A stretch of 5,717 bases of DNA from Candidatus Thioglobus sp. (GTDB lineage: Bacteria > Pseudomonadota > Gammaproteobacteria > PS1 > Thioglobaceae): assembly GCA_003978185.1 (NCBI GenBank), contig QOAH01000080.1, positions 1 to 5,717 of the forward strand, given 5' to 3'. Shown piece after piece: positions 1-5,291 of the stretch. A program made the translations under genes and the position numbers. The notes under the pieces are model-generated. The model saw only the letters and a list, made by a program, of their open reading frames with translations, was not told the DNA's origin and ran no database searches. Position 1 is the first letter of the stretch. Each line of letters begins with the position of its first letter.

Positions 1-374
1 CGAATACCGACCACGAAACCAGCACCAATAAAGCCAGCAAAAAATCTCATTAAAGCCAGCTGCTCATAGCTCTGCATCCAACTAAAGGCAATTGAAATTA
101 GTCCGCCCAATATCAAAATTGAGGAAAACATAATCTTCGGACCAAGCTTATCAACCAACATGCCGACAATGATTCGCGAAGGAATGGTCATTGCCACATT
201 AAGAATCAATAGAACTTTTGCTTGCTGTTCTGTGAGGGATAGCGCCTCTTGAATAAATGGCATCATTGGACCTAGGCTCAACCAAACCACAAAGGTCATA
301 AAAAAGGCAAACCAAGTCATGTGTAGGACACGGTATTTGCCTTTAAATGAAAATATATTTAACTTGTCTTCCAT
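1..374 (-). CDS. narK: NarK-type nitrate/nitrite MFS transporter, N-terminal part (runs off left edge)
   Basis: This is the first 124 residues of an inner-membrane transporter of the major facilitator superfamily, nitrate/nitrite porter family; the rest lies beyond the left edge. Such proteins bring nitrate in or exchange it for nitrite. The translation begins MEDKLNIFSFKGKYRVLHMT and contains four hydrophobic stretches (about residues 17-40, 53-72, 82-98 and 107-124). Residues 71-80 (GMLVDKLGPK) match the MFS motif A loop between helices 2 and 3. Arg67, just before it, lies where the helix-2 nitrate-binding arginine of NarK is expected, by position rather than by alignment. The segment RFFAGFIGAGFVVGI (110-124) resembles the fourth helix of nitrate porters. 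The ATG at 374 has a GGAG ribosome site 5 bases upstream. The gene is divergent from moaE and is probably a client-pathway gene for the Moco cluster. Family call is firm; assignment to NarK rather than another nitrate porter subgroup is less so. Confidence 0.85.
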   Translation of the reverse strand, partial: MEDKLNIFSFKGKYRVLHMTWFAFFMTFVVWLSLGPMMPFIQEALSLTEQQAKVLLILNVAMTIPSRIIVGMLVDKLGPKIMFSSILILGGLISIAFSWMQSYEQLALMRFFAGFIGAGFVVGI

Positions 375-379
375 AAAGA

Positions 380-383
380 CTCC
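380..383 (-). promoter_or_regulatory. Shine-Dalgarno site of narK
   Basis: On the minus strand the sequence reads TTTTGGAGTCTTTATG, placing GGAG 5 bases before the ATG. This is a standard ribosome binding site and supports the start at 374. Confidence 0.6.
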
Positions 384-406
384 AAAATTATAAAAAGTTT
401 AAAAAA

Positions 407-423
407 GTTACAATATTAGTAAC
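407..423. promoter_or_regulatory. Palindrome GTTAC-N7-GTAAC upstream of narK, possible operator
   Basis: GTTAC (407-411) and GTAAC (419-423) are perfect reverse complements around a 7-base AT spacer. The element lies 33-49 bases upstream of the narK start codon, where an operator or activator site overlapping the promoter would be. No regulator can be named from the sequence, and a 5+5 match can arise by chance in AT-rich DNA. Confidence 0.3.
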
Positions 424-436
424 AATTCTCAAAAAA

Positions 437-463
437 CTTCAATGTATAAATTTGGCTTCAATG
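437..463. repeat. Direct repeat of octamer CTTCAATG
   Basis: CTTCAATG occurs at 437-444 and again at 456-463, starts 19 bases apart. A one-mismatch copy, CGTCAATG, lies at 544-551. Read on the minus strand these are CATTGAAG twice and CATTGACG once. Repeated half-sites of one regulator are possible, but no known site is recognised. Confidence 0.35.
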
Positions 464-467
464 CCAA
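452..467. promoter_or_regulatory. Palindrome TTGGC-N6-GCCAA, possible operator
   Basis: TTGGC (452-456) and GCCAA (463-467) form a perfect 5+5 inverted repeat of 16 bases in total, and the element overlaps the second CTTCAATG copy. It is relatively GC-rich against its AT-rich surroundings, which makes it stand out more than the neighbouring AT palindromes. It sits 78-93 bases upstream of narK, a plausible upstream activator position. The regulator is unknown. Confidence 0.35.
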
Positions 468-561
468 TATCCGTAGAAAAACAATTTACTACAGACGAAA
501 AAAAACGCTTACCCAGTTTTTAATCTATAAAAACCAGTGTAAACGTCAATGTTTGTTTATC

Positions 562-575
562 ATCCATCGTTGGAT
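562..575. promoter_or_regulatory. Palindrome ATCCA-TCGT-TGGAT, possible dimer-binding site
   Basis: ATCCA (562-566) and TGGAT (571-575) are perfect reverse complements around a 4-base centre. The 5-4-5 layout is the same as that of CRP/FNR-family sites, but the half-site is not the FNR half-site TTGAT, so identity is open. It lies about 100 bases upstream of moaE and upstream of the best moaE -10 candidate, a position suited to an activator or repressor. Confidence 0.35.
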
Positions 576-589
576 AATGTGTGCGTATT

Positions 590-629
590 ATATTATAAAT
601 TCTTACTTTATATTAATAATTTATAATAT
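590..629. repeat. AT-only 11-base inverted repeat upstream of moaE
   Basis: ATATTATAAAT (590-600) is the exact reverse complement of ATTTATAATAT (619-629), with an 18-base AT-rich loop. The right arm contains the TATAAT proposed as the moaE -10 element, so a protein bound to the arms, or a cruciform, could affect moaE transcription. Because both arms are pure A/T, chance similarity is a serious alternative. Confidence 0.3.
600..627 (+). promoter_or_regulatory. Candidate moaE promoter
   Basis: A perfect TATAAT lies at 622-627, giving an expected transcription start near 634 and a leader of roughly 44 bases to the moaE ATG. The best upstream hexamer at allowed spacing is TTCTTA (600-605, spacer 16), which matches TTGACA poorly. 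A promoter with a weak -35 would fit dependence on an activator, but in such AT-rich DNA a TATAAT match is weak evidence. Confidence 0.3.
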
Positions 630-677
630 TTAGCGTAAATATTGATAAAAAACACCGCAAAAAGCTAAAATAAACCC

Positions 678-1127
678 ATGGATAAAATAATCATTCAACC
701 ACAAGACTTTGATTTAACTACTGAGGTTAATCTTACCAAAGGCGATGATAGTGACATTGGCGCTGTAGTCAGCTTTGTGGGTACGGTACGTGATTTAGAC
801 AACGAATCCATCACCAAGATGACGCTTGAGCACTACCCACAGATGACTGAAAAGGCCCTTGTATCAATCGCCAATCAAGCACATCAGCGCTGGCAGCTAG
901 GCAATATCACTATTATTCACCGTATCGGTGATCTTTCAGTTAATGATCAAATTGTATTAGTGATTACCACCAGCAAACACCGGAAATCAGCCTTTGAATC
1001 TTGTGAATTTATTATGGATTATCTAAAAACTCAAGCACCTTTTTGGAAAAAAGAGCATACAGAAGACTCTAGTAAATGGGTTGAATCCAAAACAACAGAC
1101 GAAGATCAAAGCAACAGTTGGGATTAA
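678..1127 (+). CDS. moaE: Molybdopterin synthase large (catalytic) subunit MoaE
   Basis: MoaE pairs with MoaD in the cytoplasm to form molybdopterin synthase, which adds two sulfurs to cyclic pyranopterin monophosphate to make molybdopterin. The 149-residue product has the usual family length and motifs in order: FVGTVR (33-38), LEHYPQMTE (50-58), RIGDL (82-86), SKHRKSAF (99-106) and FIMDYLKTQAPFWKKE (111-126). Arg38, His101-Arg102, Lys117, Lys124 and Glu126 line up with the active-site residues R39, H103-R104, K119, K126 and E128 of the E. coli enzyme, so it looks functional. The ATG at 678 is preferred because the conserved region starts shortly after it, although no clear Shine-Dalgarno precedes it. 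The gene is separated from its partner moaD by more than 3 kb and by the inverted mobA, and its stop overlaps the mobA stop. Confidence 0.96.
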   Translation: MDKIIIQPQDFDLTTEVNLTKGDDSDIGAVVSFVGTVRDLDNESITKMTLEHYPQMTEKALVSIANQAHQRWQLGNITIIHRIGDLSVNDQIVLVITTSKHRKSAFESCEFIMDYLKTQAPFWKKEHTEDSSKWVESKTTDEDQSNSWD

Positions 1128-1699
1128 ATCTTATCAAAATCCTGCGGATTATTTAAATTGATAAACACTTTAGGCTGATCTGAAAAATCCACCTTTTGAA
1201 AATTATTCTGCTTAATCCACAAACCTAATTTACGCTCGCCAGATTCTAAGTAGTCTAATAAATTATCTTTTAGACTGGTTTTTATTAAGATGAGCGTCGG
1301 GTGTATGTATGAACCATCATCAGCCACACAGATATCCATATCCTTGTTTACCATACACTGAATTAATCGATCGATTACTACCTCATTAATCAGTGGACTA
1401 TCGCACGGTAGTACCAATAAGTACGGCGTACGAACTACTGACATCGCTTTAGCAATGCCAGCTAATGGCCCTTGAAAATCAGCTAACTCATCGCTAATAA
1501 CTTCACCATATTGTTGATATGCGTCAATATTTCGATTAGCGCTAATCAATAATCGACCCGCCCTATCGTCAACTACATCAACTACATAACTAATCAGCGG
1601 TTTATCATTTAGCAAGATCAGGCCTTTGTCCTCACCTTGCATTCGGCTTGATCGTCCTCCCGATAAAATAACGGCAGTAATATTGTTTTTATCAATCAT
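1124..1699 (-). CDS. mobA: Molybdenum cofactor guanylyltransferase MobA
   Basis: MobA transfers GMP from GTP to Mo-molybdopterin, giving the guanine dinucleotide cofactor that is assembled as bis-MGD in nitrate reductases and other DMSO-reductase-family enzymes. The 191-residue product begins with the nucleotidyltransferase signature LSGGRSSRMQGEDKG (12-26), including the conserved Arg19 and Lys25. It continues with an SANRN segment (53-57), QGPLAGI (76-82) and PCDSPL (98-103), whose Asp100 matches the metal-binding aspartate position, and ends with the conserved FINLNNPQDF (179-188). Length is typical (E. coli about 194). The ATG at 1699 puts the signature at its usual distance from the N-terminus. 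The gene is transcribed against the rest of the cluster, shares a divergent spacer with moeA, and overlaps moaE by 4 bases at the stops. Its presence implies that a bis-MGD enzyme is the end user. Confidence 0.95.
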   Translation of the reverse strand: MIDKNNITAVILSGGRSSRMQGEDKGLILLNDKPLISYVVDVVDDRAGRLLISANRNIDAYQQYGEVISDELADFQGPLAGIAKAMSVVRTPYLLVLPCDSPLINEVVIDRLIQCMVNKDMDICVADDGSYIHPTLILIKTSLKDNLLDYLESGERKLGLWIKQNNFQKVDFSDQPKVFINLNNPQDFDKI

Positions 1700-1714
1700 T
1701 TACAAGGTCTTTTA

Positions 1715-1759
1715 TTGCTTATCACGATATTAGATTATATTAGCATTCTATGATACAAT
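1715..1759 (+). promoter_or_regulatory. Region likely to hold the moeA operon promoter
   Basis: The promoter of the five-gene operon should lie in this spacer, but no single candidate is convincing. Options are TTGCTT (1715-1720) with TATATT (1736-1741), spaced 15; or the -10-like TATGAT (1749-1754) or TACAAT (1754-1759), each with a poor -35. All overlap the mobA promoter on the other strand, so the two transcription units probably compete or share control. Confidence 0.25.
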
Positions 1760-1762
1760 CAA
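1734..1762 (-). promoter_or_regulatory. Predicted sigma-70 promoter of mobA
   Basis: On the minus strand, TTGATT (1762-1757) is followed after exactly 17 bases by TATAAT (1739-1734). This is a perfect -10 with a 4-of-6 -35 at ideal spacing. The transcription start would be near 1727, leaving a leader of about 27 bases before the mobA ATG. It is the best promoter visible in the window and indicates that mobA has its own transcription start. Confidence 0.5.
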
Positions 1763-1773
1763 TCCATTAGTTT

Positions 1774-1790
1774 GAGTTATGTTTATTATG
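1774..1790 (+). promoter_or_regulatory. Ribosome site that decides the moeA start
   Basis: The only purine-rich element is GAG at 1774-1776. It is just 2 bases from an in-frame ATG at 1779 and 11 bases from the next in-frame ATG at 1788. The first spacing is too short for normal initiation; the second is long but workable. The ATG at 1788 is therefore preferred, though the site itself is weak. Confidence 0.4.
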
Positions 1791-3053
1791 AACAATCAAG
1801 AAGTTGATTACGGTTGCGATCAAGTACAACAGCCTTTATTAACAATGGATGAGGCCCTAGATTTTCTGCTTAATGCAGTCGTAATCAACACCAATACACA
1901 TCTTATATCGCTTGATAATTCACTTTATCAGGTACTAGCACAAGACGTATGCTCAACCATCAATGTACCTGATTTTGATAATTCTGCGATGGATGGCTAC
2001 GCCATCAACCTTAAAGAAGATCAAGTTAATATCCCAGGCGGAATTAGTTTTGAAGTGACTGATCGAATCCCTGCCGGTAGCATAGGTAACACACTTTCCC
2101 CTGGGTGTGCTGCTCGTATATTTACAGGCGCCCCTACACCTAAAGGCGCCAATACTGTCATCATGCAAGAAGAGTGTGAAGTTTCAAACGATGGTAATCG
2201 TATCGAAACTTGGCGCCCCTTATCACTAGATGAAAACATTCGACCAATGGGTAACGACATTCAAACCGATGATGTGATTTTACGAGCTGGCCTACAATTG
2301 AAACCGCAAGATGTTGCGTTAGCCGCCTCTGTTGGTGTGGCTGAACTCGAAGTCTTTAACAAGCTTAAGGTTGGTGTATTTTTCACTGGAGATGAATTGG
2401 TTGAACCTGGCAATACTTTAAATAAGGGTGAAATCTATAACTCTAATCGCTATGCGCTGGTCGCCCTACTCAAACAACTAAATTGTGAGGTGATTAATCT
2501 AGGCAACATCAAGGACGACCTAGATTCAACTTGTAAGGCTTTAGAAATTTTGGCATCCGATTGTGATTTAATCATGACCACCGGTGGTGTCTCTGTTGGC
2601 GAAGAAGACCATGTCAAACCGGCAGTAGAAAAGCTCGGTAAGCTGTCTTTATGGCGCATTAAAATGAAACCAGGAAAGCCACTGGCTTTTGGTCATGTTG
2701 GCAAAGCTGCCTTTATTGGTTTACCTGGTAATCCAGTATCAGCCATGGTGACGTTCTTCTTATTCGCACGGCCTTTTATTAAAAAGATGCAAGGTGTTAG
2801 CAACCATAAAAATCAAACCACTCAGGTGCAAACTAACTTTGATTGGCGCAGGCCAAGACCACGGCGTGAGTTTGTCAGAGTAAAATTAGATCATTCTACC
2901 ATTCCGGCTTCAGCCAATCTCTATCCTAAACAAGGTTCAGATGTATTGAGCTCTATAGTTTGGGCTGACGGCTTAGTAGAAATACCAGAAAATAGCGCCT
3001 TCTCTAAGGGCGAGGTTCTAAATTATTATTCATTAACTGAGTTAACCCAATGA
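1788..3053 (+). CDS. moeA: Molybdopterin molybdenumtransferase MoeA
   Basis: MoeA inserts molybdate into adenylated molybdopterin, the step after Mog, to make active Moco. From the ATG at 1788 the product has 421 residues, normal for bacterial MoeA (E. coli 411). Motifs in order: [12 protein letters not shown] (61-72), [19 protein letters not shown] (111-129), FFTGDEL (198-204) and EIYNSN (215-220), [14 protein letters not shown] (264-277) of the MoCF-binding domain, [10 protein letters not shown] (293-302), [10 protein letters not shown] (311-320), RREF (359-362), and the C-terminal domain signature [18 protein letters not shown] (383-400). All four structural domains appear present and intact. 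An alternative in-frame ATG at 1779 would add three residues (MFI) but is poorly placed relative to the ribosome site. It is the first gene of the rightward operon, and its TGA overlaps the moaC ATG in an ATGA, suggesting translational coupling. Confidence 0.96.
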   Translation: MNNQEVDYGCDQVQQPLLTMDEALDFLLNAVVINTNTHLISLDNSLYQVLAQDVCSTINVPDFDNSAMDGYAINLKEDQVNIPGGISFEVTDRIPAGSIGNTLSPGCAARIFTGAPTPKGANTVIMQEECEVSNDGNRIETWRPLSLDENIRPMGNDIQTDDVILRAGLQLKPQDVALAASVGVAELEVFNKLKVGVFFTGDELVEPGNTLNKGEIYNSNRYALVALLKQLNCEVINLGNIKDDLDSTCKALEILASDCDLIMTTGGVSVGEEDHVKPAVEKLGKLSLWRIKMKPGKPLAFGHVGKAAFIGLPGNPVSAMVTFFLFARPFIKKMQGVSNHKNQTTQVQTNFDWRRPRPRREFVRVKLDHSTIPASANLYPKQGSDVLSSIVWADGLVEIPENSAFSKGEVLNYYSLTELTQ

Positions 3054-3523
3054 GCAAACTAACCCATATTAACGATAAAGGCGATGCGCAAATGGTCGAT
3101 ATATCTGACAAGGCTATCACCACTCGTATTGCTGTCGCAAAATCAGTGGTACTTATGCAGCCATCAACCTTAGCGTTGATTACTTCTGGCCAACATAAAA
3201 AAGGCGATGTTTTAGCGGTGGCACGTATCGCTGGTATTCAAGCGGCTAAAAAGTGTGCTGACCTTATTCCATTGTGTCACCCTTTAATGCTGACCAAAGT
3301 TAGCGTAGAGTTGAATGCCAATACTAAAGATTCAAGTGTTGAGATTATCGCCACCACAAAATTGGATGGTAAGACTGGCGTAGAAATGGAAGCACTGACT
3401 GCAGCCAGTGTGGCAGCACTGACTGTGTATGACATGTGTAAGGCAGTTGATCGTGGCATGGTGATTAGCCAAACTCAAGTACTTGAAAAATCTGGTGGAA
3501 AGTCTGGAGACTGGAAAGCGTAG
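3050..3523 (+). CDS. moaC: Cyclic pyranopterin monophosphate synthase MoaC
   Basis: MoaC converts the MoaA product 3',8-cyclo-7,8-dihydro-GTP into cyclic pyranopterin monophosphate, completing the first stage of Moco synthesis. The 157-residue protein is full length (E. coli 161). It shows [19 protein letters not shown] (4-22), [20 protein letters not shown] (58-77), [20 protein letters not shown] (108-127), [10 protein letters not shown] (128-137) and the C-terminal [11 protein letters not shown] (145-155). Lys51, His77, Glu112, Glu114, Asp128 and Lys131 fall at the same numbers as the active-site residues described for the E. coli enzyme, so the catalytic site looks intact. Its ATG lies inside the moeA stop (ATGA), and moaA starts 2 bases after its stop, which fits coordinated translation with moaA, its partner in the pathway. 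Confidence 0.97.
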   Translation: MSKLTHINDKGDAQMVDISDKAITTRIAVAKSVVLMQPSTLALITSGQHKKGDVLAVARIAGIQAAKKCADLIPLCHPLMLTKVSVELNANTKDSSVEIIATTKLDGKTGVEMEALTAASVAALTVYDMCKAVDRGMVISQTQVLEKSGGKSGDWKA

Positions 3524-3525
3524 AC

Positions 3526-4521
3526 ATGAAACAATTAATTGATCCGTTTAATCGTAACATTACCTACCTTAGGGTATCGGTAACGGATCATTGTAACTAT
3601 CGTTGTCACTACTGTCGCGATGAAGATCATATAACCGACACCACTCGAAATGAGATACTGTCTTATGAAGAGATTGCAAAAATTGTGCGATTATTCAGCG
3701 AACTGGGTGTCACTAAAGTTAGACTTACCGGTGGTGAGCCATTACTACGCAAAGACATCCTTAGCCTGGCAAAGATGCTCGGCGAGATCCCAGCTATTAA
3801 CGATATCCCAATCTCAACCAACGCACACTTACTAGCGCCCATTGCTGGACAACTAAAATCAGCTGGCATTAATAGAGCCAATATCTCCATTGATTCGCTT
3901 GATAAAGAGCGATTTAATCAAATTACTCGTGGCGGTGATTTAGACAAAGTCATCCAAGGAATAGATGCTGCTATCGAATCAGGCATGAGCCCTATCAAAC
4001 TCAATATGGTGGTGATGCGTGGTGTTAATGATGATGAGATTGAAGCCATGGTCGATTTTGCCATTGGGCGAAAACTTGATATTCGTTTCATCGAAACCAT
4101 GCCAATTGGTACTGCGGGTATTGATGCGGTTGATCATCACTATAGTGAAGCCGATATCTTAAAAAGAATACATGCGCACTTGCCAGATCGATTAATTACT
4201 ATTAAATCTAAACAAACGGCAGGCCCTGCCAAAGGTTATTTAATTGAAAATACTCACTCATCTGTGGGCACGATATCGGCTGTGTCTAATAATTTTTGTA
4301 GTAGTTGCAATCGTGTCAGACTAACCGCTAAAGGGCAATTAATCTTATGCTTGGGTCAGAAGAATTCTGTTTCCCTCCGTGATGCACTGAGATCGGGTAT
4401 GAATGACGATGACATTAAAACCATGATTATAAATGCCATTAACCACAAGCCTGAAAAGCACGAATTTGATACTGACATTAACAACATCGACAGTGCACAA
4501 ATGGTGGAGATTGGCGGATGA
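3526..4521 (+). CDS. moaA: GTP 3',8-cyclase MoaA (radical SAM)
   Basis: MoaA is the radical S-adenosylmethionine enzyme that cyclises GTP in the first step of Moco synthesis, using two 4Fe-4S clusters; it is oxygen-sensitive. The 331-residue product is the usual length. The radical SAM cluster motif CNYRCHYC supplies Cys23, Cys27 and Cys30, followed by the SAM-binding RLTGGEP (66-72). The GTP-side cluster motif is complete: Cys258, Cys261 and, 13 residues further on, Cys275, with NRVRL between them. The protein ends in Gly-Gly (EIGG), the conserved C-terminal tail characteristic of active MoaA. Small departures from the common family pattern are His22 where Arg is usual before the first cysteine, and STNAHLL (97-103) where TTNG is common. 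GGAAAG (3513-3518) serves as the ribosome site, 7 bases from the ATG. The stop overlaps the moaD start as ATGA. Confidence 0.97.
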   Translation: MKQLIDPFNRNITYLRVSVTDHCNYRCHYCRDEDHITDTTRNEILSYEEIAKIVRLFSELGVTKVRLTGGEPLLRKDILSLAKMLGEIPAINDIPISTNAHLLAPIAGQLKSAGINRANISIDSLDKERFNQITRGGDLDKVIQGIDAAIESGMSPIKLNMVVMRGVNDDEIEAMVDFAIGRKLDIRFIETMPIGTAGIDAVDHHYSEADILKRIHAHLPDRLITIKSKQTAGPAKGYLIENTHSSVGTISAVSNNFCSSCNRVRLTAKGQLILCLGQKNSVSLRDALRSGMNDDDIKTMIINAINHKPEKHEFDTDINNIDSAQMVEIGG

Positions 4522-4754
4522 AAATTTTATACTTTGCTTCACTTAAAGAATCACTTAAAATTGCTAATGAGGATATGCCAGCCAGTACTGGTATGACAGT
4601 CAAAGAACTAAGATCAATGCTGATTAAAAAATATGGAAAGCAGCATTTCCCAAACAATATTCTATGTGCAGTAAATCACGAGATTTCCAATGACTCAATC
4701 CAGCTAAATAATAGCGACGAGGTGGCTTTCTATCCACCGGTTACAGGGGGATAA
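4518..4754 (+). CDS. moaD: Molybdopterin synthase sulfur carrier subunit MoaD
   Basis: MoaD is a small ubiquitin-fold protein whose C-terminal glycine is converted to a thiocarboxylate and donates sulfur to the MoaE active site. The 78-residue product starts MKILYFASLKESL, typical of the first strand of the fold, and ends VAFYPPVTGG. This includes the diagnostic PPVTGG tail, ending exactly at the Gly-Gly as it must for activation. Activation needs a MoeB-type adenylyltransferase, which is not in this window. The start overlaps the moaA stop (ATGA). The codons for the terminal Gly-Gly also form the purine run used as the ribosome site of mog. It is separated from its partner moaE by four genes. 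Confidence 0.96.
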   Translation: MKILYFASLKESLKIANEDMPASTGMTVKELRSMLIKKYGKQHFPNNILCAVNHEISNDSIQLNNSDEVAFYPPVTGG

Positions 4755-4758
4755 ACAA

Positions 4759-5289
4759 ATGAATCAAACAAAAATAAAAGTAGGTTTTATTACGATTTCT
4801 GATCGTGCAGCGCGTGGTGAATACGAAGACATTGGTGGCCCTGCTATGCAAGCTTGGATTAAAGACGCCCTGCTTTCACCTTTTGAAGTGGATGCCATCA
4901 TCATTGAAGATGAGCAAGTCTTAATTGAACAGACTCTAATTGATTTTGCAGATAATAAAAAATGCAATTTGATCCTGACTACCGGTGGCACTGGCCCGAC
5001 TACCCGTGACGTCACCCCTGAAGCAACACACGCCGTATGTGAGCGTATCTTTGATGGCTTTGCAGAGCAAATGCGTAACGTGTCATTACGCACAGTGCCT
5101 ACGGCTATTTTGTCGCGTCAGACAGCAGGCACGCGTGGTAAAAGTTTAATCATTAACTTACCGGGCAAGCCGGATGCAATTGGGGTGTGTTTGGGTGCAG
5201 TGTTTTTGGCAGTACCAAAATGCTTGGAATTACTAGATAATTCTAATATCCAAATTGACTTGAATTTTGTAGAGCAAGACTTTTCTTAA
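4759..5289 (+). CDS. mog: Molybdopterin adenylyltransferase (MogA type)
   Basis: The enzyme attaches AMP to molybdopterin, producing the substrate for MoeA. The 176-residue protein has the MoCF-binding fold: ISDRAARGEYEDIGG (13-27), the molybdopterin-binding TTGGTGPTTRDVTPEA (74-89) with Asp84, and LPGKP (134-138). Residues 41-62 (PFEVD, DEQ, IEQTL) and 114-121 (PTAILSRQ) match my recollection of E. coli MogA closely, which favours MogA over the MoaB paralogue. It is about 20 residues shorter than E. coli MogA, apparently lacking the insert before the last helix and part of the C-terminal tail; the core is intact. GGGGGA at 4746-4751 lies 7 bases before the ATG. It is the last gene of the operon and ends 2 bases from the converging dsrC-like gene, with no room for a terminator between them. 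Confidence 0.92.
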   Translation: MNQTKIKVGFITISDRAARGEYEDIGGPAMQAWIKDALLSPFEVDAIIIEDEQVLIEQTLIDFADNKKCNLILTTGGTGPTTRDVTPEATHAVCERIFDGFAEQMRNVSLRTVPTAILSRQTAGTRGKSLIINLPGKPDAIGVCLGAVFLAVPKCLELLDNSNIQIDLNFVEQDFS

Positions 5290-5291
5290 TT

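Larger units (their letters stand above)
375..677. other. Divergent narK-moaE intergenic control region, AT-rich, no gene
   Basis: This stretch separates divergent narK and moaE and should hold both promoters. It becomes almost purely A+T between about 585 and 633. It contains two 5+5 palindromes on the narK side, a CTTCAATG octamer occurring twice with a near copy further on, a 5-4-5 palindrome in the middle, and an 11-base AT inverted repeat nearer moaE; each is listed separately. A 63-codon open frame from 442 to 633 is judged spurious. No consensus FNR box (TTGAT-N4-ATCAA), tRNA or recognisable riboswitch was found by eye. Confidence 0.7.

Noticed and set aside
387..392. TATAAT on the minus strand as the narK -10 element
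   Set aside because: Transcription would start near 380, cutting off the narK ribosome site at 380-383; it is unlikely to be the working promoter.
442..633. 63-codon open frame in the narK-moaE intergenic region
   Set aside because: Its product is dominated by Lys, Arg, Ile, Tyr and Asn codons expected from AT-rich non-coding DNA, it has no ribosome site, and it runs through palindromes and the likely moaE promoter.
642..655. TTGAT-like half-site just upstream of moaE as an FNR box
   Set aside because: The matching ATCAA half is absent (the sequence continues AAAAAACACC), so only one half-site is present.
628..677. Moco riboswitch in the moaE leader
   Set aside because: The predicted leader is short, AT-rich and shows no multi-stem structure or conserved blocks; moaA, the usual riboswitch neighbour, is deep inside an operon here.
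1953..2659. Several 69-79 codon antisense frames opposite moeA
   Set aside because: They lie wholly inside conserved moeA coding sequence, overlap one another and lack family features.
4764..5093. 109-codon antisense open frame opposite mog
   Set aside because: mog is a clearly conserved coding sequence over this span, and the antisense product shows no recognisable motif and has no good start site; it is a shadow frame.
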